NCBI GenBank assembly: GCA_937906975.1
Contig: CALCUN010000062.1
Span: forward strand, 1-6,110
From: an uncultured Bacteroidales bacterium
Lineage (GTDB): Bacteria; Bacteroidota; Bacteroidia; Bacteroidales; P3
Direction of reading: 5' to 3'
Length of the DNA stretch: 6,110 nt
The notes beneath the pieces were generated by a model. That model was not told the DNA's origin and ran no database searches. It worked only from the letters and a program-made list of their open reading frames with translations. The position numbers were made by a program, and so were the translations under genes. Shown in pieces: positions 1-6,110 of the stretch. Each line of letters opens with the position of its first letter. Within the stretch, counting starts at the first letter, position 1.

Positions 1-1509
1 ATACCACCATTTCAATACGAAAAAACAACAAAGCAGTTTCCTACAACAATGGTTTTTGAACAAATAAAACCAGCAAAAGTAAAAGGAGAACCGCTTGCAA
101 AACTTTACAACTCACATATAACAGCAGGTTTTGGCTCTTACTACACCTCTTTATTAGACCTATCTTACACACAAACACGTTCTAAAGATTTTATCTACTC
201 AACACATTTTAGACACAACTCCTCTTTAGGACAAATCAAAAACTACGGAAACTCAACCTTTGCAAACAATGATTTAAACTTGTATGCTAAGAAAATTTGG
301 AAGAAATTCTTTTTAGATGCAGGCTTAACATACAATCATCAACAACAATACTTCTACGGATTTATTGACAGCACAAAATTAGACAAAAAAACCTATGTTG
401 CACCTTATCATAACGTAGGAGGATTTGTAAAATACCAAAGCATTTACAGAGAAAACTCTGCACTTCACAACTCAGCAGATTTTGCAATCAATCACACCTT
501 CAACAAATGGGGCAGACAAGAAACACATTTCAAAGCCTCAGCCGACCTACATAAAAATTTCTCATTCCTTAGCAGCGACAAACAAAACTTTGGTTTAAAC
601 TTCTGCTATAAACAATCAATAGGAAAATACTCTCCAAAAGACTTAGCCCTATTTCACCAAGAAATAAATCCAGAATCATTTAACAACAACATAGGAAACT
701 TTACAATAAGACCTTACACCAACTTAGATTTAAAAAATCTTAAGTTAAATATTGCCTTAGATGTTGTTCCTACATTTGGCGATAGAAAAGAATTTTTAAT
801 ATTACCAACAGCCACAGTAGAAACACCAACACTTGCAAACCTAATTAGAATAAAAGCTGGAATAAAAAGCAATTTTGATTACCCAACTCTTAACCAACTA
901 AGAATAGAAAACCCATATCTTTCACCACTTGCAAAAATCGAAACCAACAATCAAATGGACGTTTTTGCAAAGGTTTACTTCCTAACAAAAAGCAACATAC
1001 TTCTTGCTGTGAAAGGTGGATATAGAATAGGAAACAATGACTATTTTTATGAAATTGACAAAAACGCTGGCTTAAACAACATGTTTACTTTGGTATATGA
1101 CAACACTACAACAATATACGCACAACTTAACGCAGCATATCAAATAGACAAAAAATTTGATTTAAGCCTTAACCTATTGTATCAAAACGTGCAAACAAAA
1201 GACCTTCAATACGCTTGGTACACACCTGCATTAAAAGCTGATTTATTACTAAGATATAACGCAAATGACAAATTTAGCATAAGCCTTGCACCAAGTTTCC
1301 AAAGCAAAGTTAAATGTTTAAATCCTGAGGGCGAAGTAGAAGAGCTTAAAGAAAAGATAGACATCAACCTTTGGGCAAACTACAACTTCAATCAAAAGCT
1401 AACATTCTTTATAGAATTGAATAACCTTGCATATCAACGCTATTATAATTACTACAACTATCCTTCACAACGCATAGTAGCAATAGGAGGAGTTAAATAC
1501 TCATTCTAA
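1..1509 (+). CDS. TonB-dependent receptor-like outer membrane beta-barrel protein, 5' end missing
   Basis: The frame is open from base 1 with no stop before 1507-1509, so the gene starts upstream; the ATG at 49 is probably an internal methionine. About 502 residues are visible. They show alternating hydrophobic/polar strands rich in Tyr, Phe and Asn, typical of outer membrane barrels. A receptor-like 'NPYLSP' segment lies mid-protein, and the last strands contain 'ELNNLAYQRYY' and end 'GVKYSF', with the terminal Phe expected for assembly by the BAM machinery. The start ('IKPAKVKGEPLAKLY', then 'GFG') resembles a Bacteroidetes group of TonB-receptor-like barrels that I recall as roughly 550-600 residues; on that basis only a short N-terminal part, including the signal peptide, is missing. 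No plug domain or TonB box is visible here. The substrate is unknown. The next gene begins 3 nt after the stop, suggesting co-transcription. The barrel assignment is firm; a transport role is inferred. Confidence 0.85.
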   Translation: MPPFQYEKTTKQFPTTMVFEQIKPAKVKGEPLAKLYNSHITAGFGSYYTSLLDLSYTQTRSKDFIYSTHFRHNSSLGQIKNYGNSTFANNDLNLYAKKIWKKFFLDAGLTYNHQQQYFYGFIDSTKLDKKTYVAPYHNVGGFVKYQSIYRENSALHNSADFAINHTFNKWGRQETHFKASADLHKNFSFLSSDKQNFGLNFCYKQSIGKYSPKDLALFHQEINPESFNNNIGNFTIRPYTNLDLKNLKLNIALDVVPTFGDRKEFLILPTATVETPTLANLIRIKAGIKSNFDYPTLNQLRIENPYLSPLAKIETNNQMDVFAKVYFLTKSNILLAVKGGYRIGNNDYFYEIDKNAGLNNMFTLVYDNTTTIYAQLNAAYQIDKKFDLSLNLLYQNVQTKDLQYAWYTPALKADLLLRYNANDKFSISLAPSFQSKVKCLNPEGEVEELKEKIDINLWANYNFNQKLTFFIELNNLAYQRYYNYYNYPSQRIVAIGGVKYSF

Positions 1510-1512
1510 AAA

Positions 1513-2070
1513 ATGCTTAACAAAGAATATTTAATAGAGGCTTTTGATAAACCAATAGGAATAAAAGTATTAAACAACCTAATAAAAGAAATAGAAAGCG
1601 AAAGCGATATTGAACTAATATATTCATTAAGCAAAAGTGAAAACAAGAAAATAGAATTTCACAGCGCTTGGCTATTAGAAAAATTATGCACGAAAGACTT
1701 AGAGTTTTCCGTGCATTTTTTATCTGACTTATTAAACAATTTTGACAAAATCAACAATCAATCAGCCCTACGTTCATTTAGCAAAATCATCGCAATGCTC
1801 CTTACAAGCAAAGCAAAACTATCAACCGAAATTTCTAAGATAATAGACTCTTGCAACAAAGAGAAGATAATAGAGACTTGTTTTTCTTTCATCATAAACA
1901 AGAAAACACCTATTTCTCTCAATCAATGGTTAGTCGATATTTTGCTTTACTACTCACAAGAGCAAGATTGGATAAAAGAAGAACTAAACTACTTTGCACA
2001 AAGCCTACAAATACAATCCTCACCCGCAAAGCTACAATGTGCAAAGAAAATAAAGAAAGGATTATATTAG
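1513..2070 (+). CDS. Small HEAT-like all-helical protein of unknown function
   Basis: This 185-residue protein has no signal peptide or membrane segment and is probably cytoplasmic. It reads as a chain of amphipathic helices. The 'FHSAWLLEKL' helix (about residues 49-58), 'QSALRSFSKIIAMLL' (about 83-97) and the C-terminal 'QEQDWIKEELNYFAQ' followed by 'SSPAKLQCAKKIKK' match the pattern of a Bacteroidetes HEAT-like family of about 190 residues, often labelled 'adenylosuccinate lyase' in databases without enzymatic support. I see no lyase signature and assign no function. The ATG lies 3 nt after the barrel gene's stop, so translation is likely coupled; the nearest purine-rich stretch, AGGAGG at 1485-1490, is 22 nt upstream and too far for a normal Shine-Dalgarno. 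Its last 65 coding bases before the lysine-rich tail are repeated at 3481-3545, so its 3' end is a recombination boundary. The tail 'KKIKKGLY' may be native or supplied by the insertion. Confidence 0.8.
   Translation: MLNKEYLIEAFDKPIGIKVLNNLIKEIESESDIELIYSLSKSENKKIEFHSAWLLEKLCTKDLEFSVHFLSDLLNNFDKINNQSALRSFSKIIAMLLTSKAKLSTEISKIIDSCNKEKIIETCFSFIINKKTPISLNQWLVDILLYYSQEQDWIKEELNYFAQSLQIQSSPAKLQCAKKIKKGLY
1982..2046 (+). repeat. 65-bp direct repeat, left copy (3' end of HEAT-like gene)
   Basis: This segment matches 3481-3545 at 63 of 65 positions. The mismatches are g2031/a3530 and a2034/g3533. It encodes about residues 157-178 of the HEAT-like protein, and both mismatches fall in third codon positions and are synonymous (Lys AAG/AAA, Leu CTA/CTG). 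Identity stops abruptly at the left edge (1981/3480). At the right edge it fades: the next codons still align as conservative Lys/Arg changes. Inside are perfect 9-bp inverted arms, CTTTGCACA (1992-2000) and TGTGCAAAG (2038-2046), separated by 37 nt. Confidence 0.95.
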
Positions 2071-2140
2071 ATTATTGATTTATATTTTTGCTTTTTAACA
2101 AACGATTTTACTTATTCCATTTCTTAATTAAATACTCTTT

Positions 2141-3181
2141 TTAGAATTTTTTATCTTCCTCTAATATAACTTCATTTACCAAACGTCTTAATTCTTCTTT
2201 ATTTGGCAAATACAATTCATATTTTGATACAAATAATTGAGAATCCATACCATACGTTGCATATTCAATCATCAATTCATCCTTTGTTCTACTTAATATA
2301 ATGCCTATTGGAGGATTATCTTCTAGGGTATTTTCCTCTTTTGCAAAATATCCCATATACATATTCATTTGTCCTATATCCTTATGTTTCACTGCATTTT
2401 TCTTCAAATCAATAAGGACAAAACATTTAAGGATTCTATGATAAAAAACTAAATCTACTCTATAGTGATTGTTATTTATTGTTATAGGATATTGACGACC
2501 AATAAAAGCAAAACCTTTTCCTAATTCTAATAAGAACGTTTGTAAGTTATTTATCAATCGTTGTTCTAAATCTTTTTCGCTATATTGTTTCTTTTGAGGC
2601 AATCCTAAAAACTCTAAGGTATAAGTATCTTTTATAATATCTTCTGGATTTTGTACTACAACTCCTTTTTGACTTAATTCTAAAATACCTTTTTTATCTT
2701 TACTAGCTGCTAATCTTAAAAATAAGGCGCTATCCATTTGACGGCGAAGTGAACGAACATTCCAATGTTCAGATATACATTCTTTTTCATAAAAACTTCG
2801 TTCTAATTCATCTTCTATTGTTATTAGTTCACAAATATGCGACCATGTTAATTTTTCAGACACTGTCTGAAAAATTGGATAACACAAATAAAACTTTCGC
2901 ATATTATTAAGATTAGCATGGCTATATCCTTTCCCTAATTTTATTCTTAATAATTTAGATAAATTTGATAATAACGCTGTTCCATATTGAGCTTTTGCAT
3001 TTCCATTTTGTTCAAAGTCTACTATATGTTTACCTATATTCCAATAAGTAAAAACCATTGCAGTATTGATAGTTTTATTTATTTGTGATTTTGCAGTATT
3101 CACAACATTTGCAATATTATCTGCAAGTTGGCTCAAATCCGAATCAAACTTTATTAAGGAATTATCATTGTTATCTTTCAT
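2141..3181 (-). CDS. YhcG-family (DUF1016) PDDEXK nuclease
   Basis: The protein has 346 residues, close to the family's usual 340-380, and looks complete. The N-terminal part (about 15-170) is the helical DUF1016 N domain, seen in 'YWNIGKHIVDFEQNG', 'GKGYSHANLNNMRKFY' and 'QTVSEKLTWSH'. The C-terminal part (about 185-335) is the PDDEXK nuclease fold: E206 in 'DLEQRL', 'FAFIGRQYPI', D243 in 'YRVDLVFYHR', the D258-x-K260 pair in 'LIDLK', and Q271 in 'GQMNMY'. All expected catalytic residues are present, so a metal-dependent DNA nuclease is likely; the family often sits in restriction-modification and defence loci. The cellular target is unknown. The ATG at 3181 has AAAGGA 8 nt upstream and a promoter 153-184 nt upstream, so this is its own transcription unit. 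It is convergent with the HEAT-like gene. Several hand-counted 60-base lines give about 23-27% GC (one 40%), lower than the neighbours (about 35-45%), which suggests transfer. Confidence 0.9.
   Translation of the reverse strand: MKDNNDNSLIKFDSDLSQLADNIANVVNTAKSQINKTINTAMVFTYWNIGKHIVDFEQNGNAKAQYGTALLSNLSKLLRIKLGKGYSHANLNNMRKFYLCYPIFQTVSEKLTWSHICELITIEDELERSFYEKECISEHWNVRSLRRQMDSALFLRLAASKDKKGILELSQKGVVVQNPEDIIKDTYTLEFLGLPQKKQYSEKDLEQRLINNLQTFLLELGKGFAFIGRQYPITINNNHYRVDLVFYHRILKCFVLIDLKKNAVKHKDIGQMNMYMGYFAKEENTLEDNPPIGIILSRTKDELMIEYATYGMDSQLFVSKYELYLPNKEELRRLVNEVILEEDKKF
2850..2876. repeat. 27-bp perfect palindrome inside the yhcG-like gene
   Basis: Arms AATTTTTCAGACA (2850-2862) and TGTCTGAAAAATT (2864-2876) are exact reverse complements around one central base (c2863). 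It falls in the codons for the 'QTVSEKLTW' part of the DUF1016 N domain, which is conserved in the family. It may therefore be only a by-product of codon choice, or it may be a protein-binding or hairpin site. Confidence 0.8.
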
Positions 3182-3189
3182 GTTTTTTA

Positions 3190-3195
3190 TCCTTT
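3190..3195 (-). promoter_or_regulatory. Ribosome binding site of the yhcG-like gene
   Basis: AAAGGA on the minus strand ends 8 nt before the ATG at 3181. This is a good Shine-Dalgarno match and supports that start. No other coding gene in the window has as clear a site. Confidence 0.6.
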
Positions 3196-3333
3196 AAGAT
3201 TTATCACTTATATAATGCTATCAAAATAACCTAATCTTACTATTGTTATTATTTAATTAGTTCTTTACTATTCCAATAATAGAAATCTTAATTATCATAT
3301 TTTGAAATCAACTCAAAGTAATACTTAACTTCG

Positions 3334-3365
3334 CAAAGGTAAGAATTTATTTAATTTCTGCCAAA
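3334..3365 (-). promoter_or_regulatory. Bacteroidetes-type promoter for the yhcG-like gene
   Basis: On the minus strand, TTTG (3365-3362) is followed after exactly 20 nt by TACCTTTG (3341-3334). This fits the Bacteroidetes primary sigma consensus TTTG, 19-21 nt, TAnnTTTG. It is the only TAnnTTTG match on the minus strand that I found in 3182-3578. Transcription would start near 3327, giving a 5' leader of about 145 nt that is AT-rich, with only weak hairpins and no riboswitch I recognise. Confidence 0.75.
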
Positions 3366-3410
3366 TAGACAGATAACGTCATTTCGCTTTACAAAAACAA
3401 AGAAAAAGAT

Positions 3411-3444
3411 TACGGCTAAATCCTAATCAAAGAATTTAGCCGTA
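3411..3444. terminator. Bidirectional intrinsic terminator hairpin
   Basis: A perfect 11-bp stem, TACGGCTAAAT (3411-3421) and ATTTAGCCGTA (3434-3444), encloses a 12-nt loop. It is flanked by an A-rich run on the left (3391-3408) and GTTTTC on the right, so U-rich tails follow in both directions; the minus-strand tail is TCTTTTTCTTTG-like. It lies downstream of the helicase stop (3579) and upstream of the yhcG promoter (3334-3365). It would therefore end helicase transcription and keep it from running into the yhcG-like gene. Confidence 0.8.
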
Positions 3445-3479
3445 GTTTTCCTTAAACTTCCCTATCTTTCCTTACTTCA

Positions 3480-3584
3480 AAACTAAACTACTTTGCACAA
3501 AGCCTACAAATACAATCCTCACCCGCAAAACTGCAATGTGCAAAGCGCATAAAAAGGACAATAACCACCAAAAACAAACTATGA
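3480..3584 (+). pseudogene. Orphan 3' end of the HEAT-like gene
   Basis: The frame of the repeat continues here without interruption for 34 codons and stops at TGA 3582-3584. It encodes 'LNYFAQSLQIQSSPAKLQC', then 'AKRIKRTITTKNKL'. The first part is identical to the intact protein; the tail 'AKRIKR' differs from 'AKKIKK' only by Lys/Arg swaps before the ends diverge. Upstream the frame is closed by TAA at 3453 and contains no ATG, GTG or TTG, so it cannot be translated alone. The stop overlaps the helicase's TAG (3579-3581) tail-to-tail by a few bases. The simplest reading is that this is the former end of a HEAT-like gene that once lay directly convergent with the helicase. Confidence 0.8.
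3481..3545 (+). repeat. 65-bp direct repeat, right copy
   Basis: This is the partner of 1982-2046, offset by 1499 bp, with 63 of 65 bases identical. The inverted 9-bp arms CTTTGCACA (3491-3499) and TGTGCAAAG (3537-3545) are unchanged; both mismatches lie in the spacer between them. The copy sits 34 bp from the helicase stop and 36 bp beyond the terminator hairpin. Together the copies bracket a cassette of about 1.43 kb (2047-3480) that carries promoter, nuclease gene and terminator. Confidence 0.95.
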
Positions 3585-6086
3585 ATTATTGACTAAATAT
3601 TCTTCTTCTGAAATAACAGTATCATATAATCCTATCGCTTCGCCCTCGTGTTTGTTAATACCAACATATTCTAATGAACTATCTTCATAACGTTTAAATT
3701 TATAAATCGCATCGTTCATTAAAGCAGAATTAAACACACCAATAGAAACAAGCAATTCGAAATCCTCAACAGATAAGTTTGTTACCTTTTTAAATAACCC
3801 CGGTTCCAATTTAGTAATCACATCTTTCAAGCAACGTTCTCTATAATCCGTTAAATACATAAAGACAGGAACACGAGTAGCGAACTTAATCAATTTCTCT
3901 TGTATTTGTTTACGTAAACTTTTCCTTTCTTTTTCATCCTCACTCAACTCTTTCTTTTCTGCCTTTGTAGGTTCCTCTATCTCTGCCTTTGTTTTAGCAT
4001 TTTTAATCTTCTCAGACTTATTTATAATCGTTTCAATATCTTGATTTAAATTACGAAAGCCCTCTATATTCATTAAAGCCTGCATTGCCCTTTCGTTACC
4101 CATCAATCTTTGCAACGTATTATTATCAACATTTACAAGCAAAGCACTTTCCCAACGCCTTGCCAACAAAGTCGCAGTCGTACCGCTCATTGCGATATCC
4201 AAAATACCTGCCGAATCTATTTGTTTCATCGAACTACCATCATAAGCCAAAACAGGTAAGAAGGAAATAAATTCCTCAACTTTCCTTTCTGGATTATCCT
4301 CATTAACATTCAACCTACAACTATAATCAGCTATTTGTTTCAATGCCCTATTCGGAGCAAAATCAAACACATAACACTCATCTTTCAGTATATCTACGCG
4401 ATTAGGTGATAGATTGTCAATATTACGTACCGTCCATGGAGTTTGTACTCTAAATGCTGCTTGAAAATACGTTTCAGGGCTTGAAGAATTTCTTAACATA
4501 AATATTCCACCCCATGGTCTTACCGATACCCCCGTAGTAAGTTTACCACACGAAAGTGTAATAGTTTTTGTTTCCATCGGATTTCCCATAGCTTTATACA
4601 CAGGTTCCAAAGCCTCAACGCCAACTCCGCCCTCACTTCCTGCAACTAAAATAACATTATAGTCATGATAGAATGTATTGTTTCGGTTTTTAAGTAAATT
4701 ACGCATAGCAAAACAAGAAGCAACCGAAGGCAAAAACCAAAAAGTATGAGTAAGCAAAGGCAAAAGTCGAGCATCAGAAAATGGCATTGGCGGTTTTTGT
4801 TTTCCCAACTTTAAATCTGCAACAATATTCTCTGTATAAGCACCACGAATTAAGTTAAGCCATTTTTGCACTTCTGCTTCATAAACAAAGCGAGCATTAT
4901 CTCCTTCTCCCTCTGCCGAAAAGAAAGTATTCAAATCAAACTCATCAAACTCTCCTTGCGAAGCTACAATTTGTAATTCGTCAGGTAATTGATACGTCAT
5001 CATAACCATACGAGGCAACATTGCATAAGGATTTTCTCCTTTTGAATAATCCCAATCTCTTTTTGCTCTTTGCTCATCTGAATAAGTCCAATTATAAATT
5101 TGTTCTTCGATAAATTCACCCGAATTGATAGCTCTAAACGGAGTACCCGAAAGATAAAGATACGCACTCGTAGTAATAGGCATATTATCTTCCTCAAAAT
5201 AATCCATTCCCTCGCCATCTGCATAGGCTTGCTCTTTTTTATTTTCATTTTCGAACAAATCCTTTGCATTTTCTCGCCAAGCGCCATAGTGATACTCGTC
5301 AAGAATAACACAATCCCAATTAAGAAGATGCACCCATTCGTGATGAGCCTTTATTCCTCCTAAACTATTTTTCCCAAGGTAGTCTTGAAAAGAACCAAAG
5401 CAAACAATAGGACGATCTTTGTCTGCTTTCTCGTATGTAAGTTCCGAATCACGCGAAATAAATTGCCAACCCTCAAAATCTATATGCGTAAGCAAGTCTT
5501 CTTTCCAAGCACTTTGAACAGCAGGCTTAAAAGTAAGCACTAACAATTTTGTCCAACCCATTTCTTTTGCTAATTGATAAGCCGCAAATGTCTTACCAAA
5601 ACGCATTTTGCAGTTCCAAAGAAAATGAGGCGTGCTTTTATTATCGTCATCTTTATATGTTCTGAAATAATTACTTGTTTTCTCTACTGCTTCTTTTTGT
5701 TCGGGACGCATTGCGAAACTTTCCGTACGATTAAGCGAAAACATTTGCCTTTCTCTCACAGCAAGCACAGCACTTTTCACTGTTTTCACATCGCATTTAT
5801 ACCACTCTCCACCACAATTCTTTACCCTCATTTTTTCTAACATACGATGCACGTCCTTATCTGTAAAAGATGTACCGTCATTTCTTACCGCCGATTCTTC
5901 GTACTTAATTTTGTAAGGCTTTGTTCCGTCAGGACGTTTCGTAGAGTATTGTTCTCTTATACGTTCTTCTACATTTCTTGACGTATAACCTACTTTTAAC
6001 ATTCCATTGTATTGAGGATTTGTATCCTCATAGGCATATATTGTAGGATTTACTTCTGGTCGTTTTGGGAAAAAGTTATTTGCCAT
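3579..6086 (-). CDS. GIY-YIG/T5orf172-like nuclease-superfamily 2 helicase fusion (restriction/defence type)
   Basis: This is an 835-residue fusion. Residues about 14-100 resemble a GIY-YIG-type T5orf172/MUG113 domain: 'IYAYE' (16-20), 'MLKVGYTSRNVEERI' (29-43, with R37 and R42), H80 in 'VHRML' and E94 in 'GGEWYKCD'. A helicase core follows: Walker A-like 'CKMRFGKT' (159-166, K165), Walker B 'DEYH' (263-266), 'SGTPFRA' (313-319), 'LTTGVSVRPW' (516-525) and 'QAAFRVQ' (542-548) with the arginine-finger position. A charged, probably coiled-coil stretch lies around 690-735, before a helical C-terminus. The role is probably ATP-driven DNA translocation coupled to cleavage in a restriction-like system; in genomes such proteins often neighbour Eco57I-type methylases, which is family knowledge and not seen here. 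The ATG at 6086 precedes the domain start; no ATG lies in frame between it and the window edge. A TAA at 6100-6098 in another frame could be the end of an upstream gene. Transcription likely ends at the 3411-3444 hairpin. Confidence 0.85.
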   Translation of the reverse strand: MANNFFPKRPEVNPTIYAYEDTNPQYNGMLKVGYTSRNVEERIREQYSTKRPDGTKPYKIKYEESAVRNDGTSFTDKDVHRMLEKMRVKNCGGEWYKCDVKTVKSAVLAVRERQMFSLNRTESFAMRPEQKEAVEKTSNYFRTYKDDDNKSTPHFLWNCKMRFGKTFAAYQLAKEMGWTKLLVLTFKPAVQSAWKEDLLTHIDFEGWQFISRDSELTYEKADKDRPIVCFGSFQDYLGKNSLGGIKAHHEWVHLLNWDCVILDEYHYGAWRENAKDLFENENKKEQAYADGEGMDYFEEDNMPITTSAYLYLSGTPFRAINSGEFIEEQIYNWTYSDEQRAKRDWDYSKGENPYAMLPRMVMMTYQLPDELQIVASQGEFDEFDLNTFFSAEGEGDNARFVYEAEVQKWLNLIRGAYTENIVADLKLGKQKPPMPFSDARLLPLLTHTFWFLPSVASCFAMRNLLKNRNNTFYHDYNVILVAGSEGGVGVEALEPVYKAMGNPMETKTITLSCGKLTTGVSVRPWGGIFMLRNSSSPETYFQAAFRVQTPWTVRNIDNLSPNRVDILKDECYVFDFAPNRALKQIADYSCRLNVNEDNPERKVEEFISFLPVLAYDGSSMKQIDSAGILDIAMSGTTATLLARRWESALLVNVDNNTLQRLMGNERAMQALMNIEGFRNLNQDIETIINKSEKIKNAKTKAEIEEPTKAEKKELSEDEKERKSLRKQIQEKLIKFATRVPVFMYLTDYRERCLKDVITKLEPGLFKKVTNLSVEDFELLVSIGVFNSALMNDAIYKFKRYEDSSLEYVGINKHEGEAIGLYDTVISEEEYLVNNS

Positions 6087-6110
6087 AATCGTATCTTTTA
6101 TTCCATTGGT

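Larger units (their letters stand above)
3182..3578. other. 397-base intergenic region between the two minus-strand genes
   Basis: No intact gene is visible on either strand. From low to high coordinate it contains the nuclease ribosome binding site, an AT-rich leader, the promoter, the bidirectional hairpin, and the orphan HEAT-like gene end with the right repeat. Bases 3196-3333 show nothing beyond short AT-rich hairpins such as CTATT/AATAG in the leader. Confidence 0.7.

Noticed and set aside
49..51. ATG at 49 as the true start of the barrel gene
   Set aside because: The same frame is open back to base 1 with compatible residues, no signal peptide follows 49, and the family is longer at the N-terminus.
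1851..2078. 75-codon + strand reading frame overlapping the HEAT-like gene
   Set aside because: It lies within the well-supported gene in another frame and its product has no recognisable character.
2071..2140. Terminator between the convergent HEAT-like and nuclease genes
   Set aside because: The 70 bases are AT-rich with T runs, but I found no stem of useful length, only the short TTAATTAA palindrome.
1982..3545. Integron attC sites flanking a gene cassette
   Set aside because: The repeat lacks the conserved GTTRRRY/RYYYAAC core boxes and no integrase is visible; only the cassette-like layout is similar.
4085..5840. Several + strand and one extra minus-strand reading frame inside the helicase gene
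   Set aside because: All are antisense or out of frame to a gene with complete helicase motifs and have low-complexity products.
2141..6086. A complete type I restriction-modification locus
   Set aside because: YhcG-like proteins often accompany such loci, but no HsdM or HsdS is present and the helicase lacks the usual HsdR layout; the two genes also have separate promoters and a terminator between them.

Overview
The window looks like Bacteroidetes (Bacteroidota) DNA. It is AT-rich, carries a TonB-dependent-receptor-type outer membrane barrel ending in the usual C-terminal phenylalanine, and has a promoter that closely matches the Bacteroidetes -33/-7 consensus (TTTG, 20 nt, TAnnTTTG). Genus cannot be read from it.

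Layout: (1) Positions 1-1509 (+) are the 3' part of an outer membrane beta-barrel gene that starts before the window. (2) Three bases later, 1513-2070 (+) encodes a small, all-helical, HEAT-like protein, apparently in the same transcript. (3) Convergent to it, 2141-3181 (-) encodes a complete YhcG/DUF1016-family PDDEXK nuclease with its own ribosome binding site and promoter. (4) The 397-base gap 3182-3578 holds that promoter, a bidirectional hairpin terminator, and a second copy of the HEAT-like gene's 3' end. (5) Positions 3579-6086 (-) encode an 835-residue GIY-YIG/T5orf172-like plus superfamily 2 helicase fusion of the restriction/defence type.

The most notable structure is a 65-bp direct repeat (1982-2046 and 3481-3545, two mismatches). 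The first copy is the end of the intact HEAT-like gene; the second is a startless orphan of the same reading frame lying against the helicase stop codon. The repeats bracket a compact low-GC unit made of promoter, yhcG-like gene and terminator. This looks like a defence gene inserted at the 3' end of a chromosomal gene so that the disrupted end was rebuilt. Both repeat mismatches are synonymous, so the copies probably come from two alleles of the gene. Each copy also carries a perfect 9-bp inverted repeat whose distal arm ends exactly where high identity ends.

Functionally, the first two genes look like resident envelope/housekeeping genes, and the two minus-strand genes look like accessory defence or restriction modules stacked at the end of that operon. 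No methyltransferase, specificity subunit, integrase or transposase is visible. The helicase's upstream partners would lie beyond position 6110.
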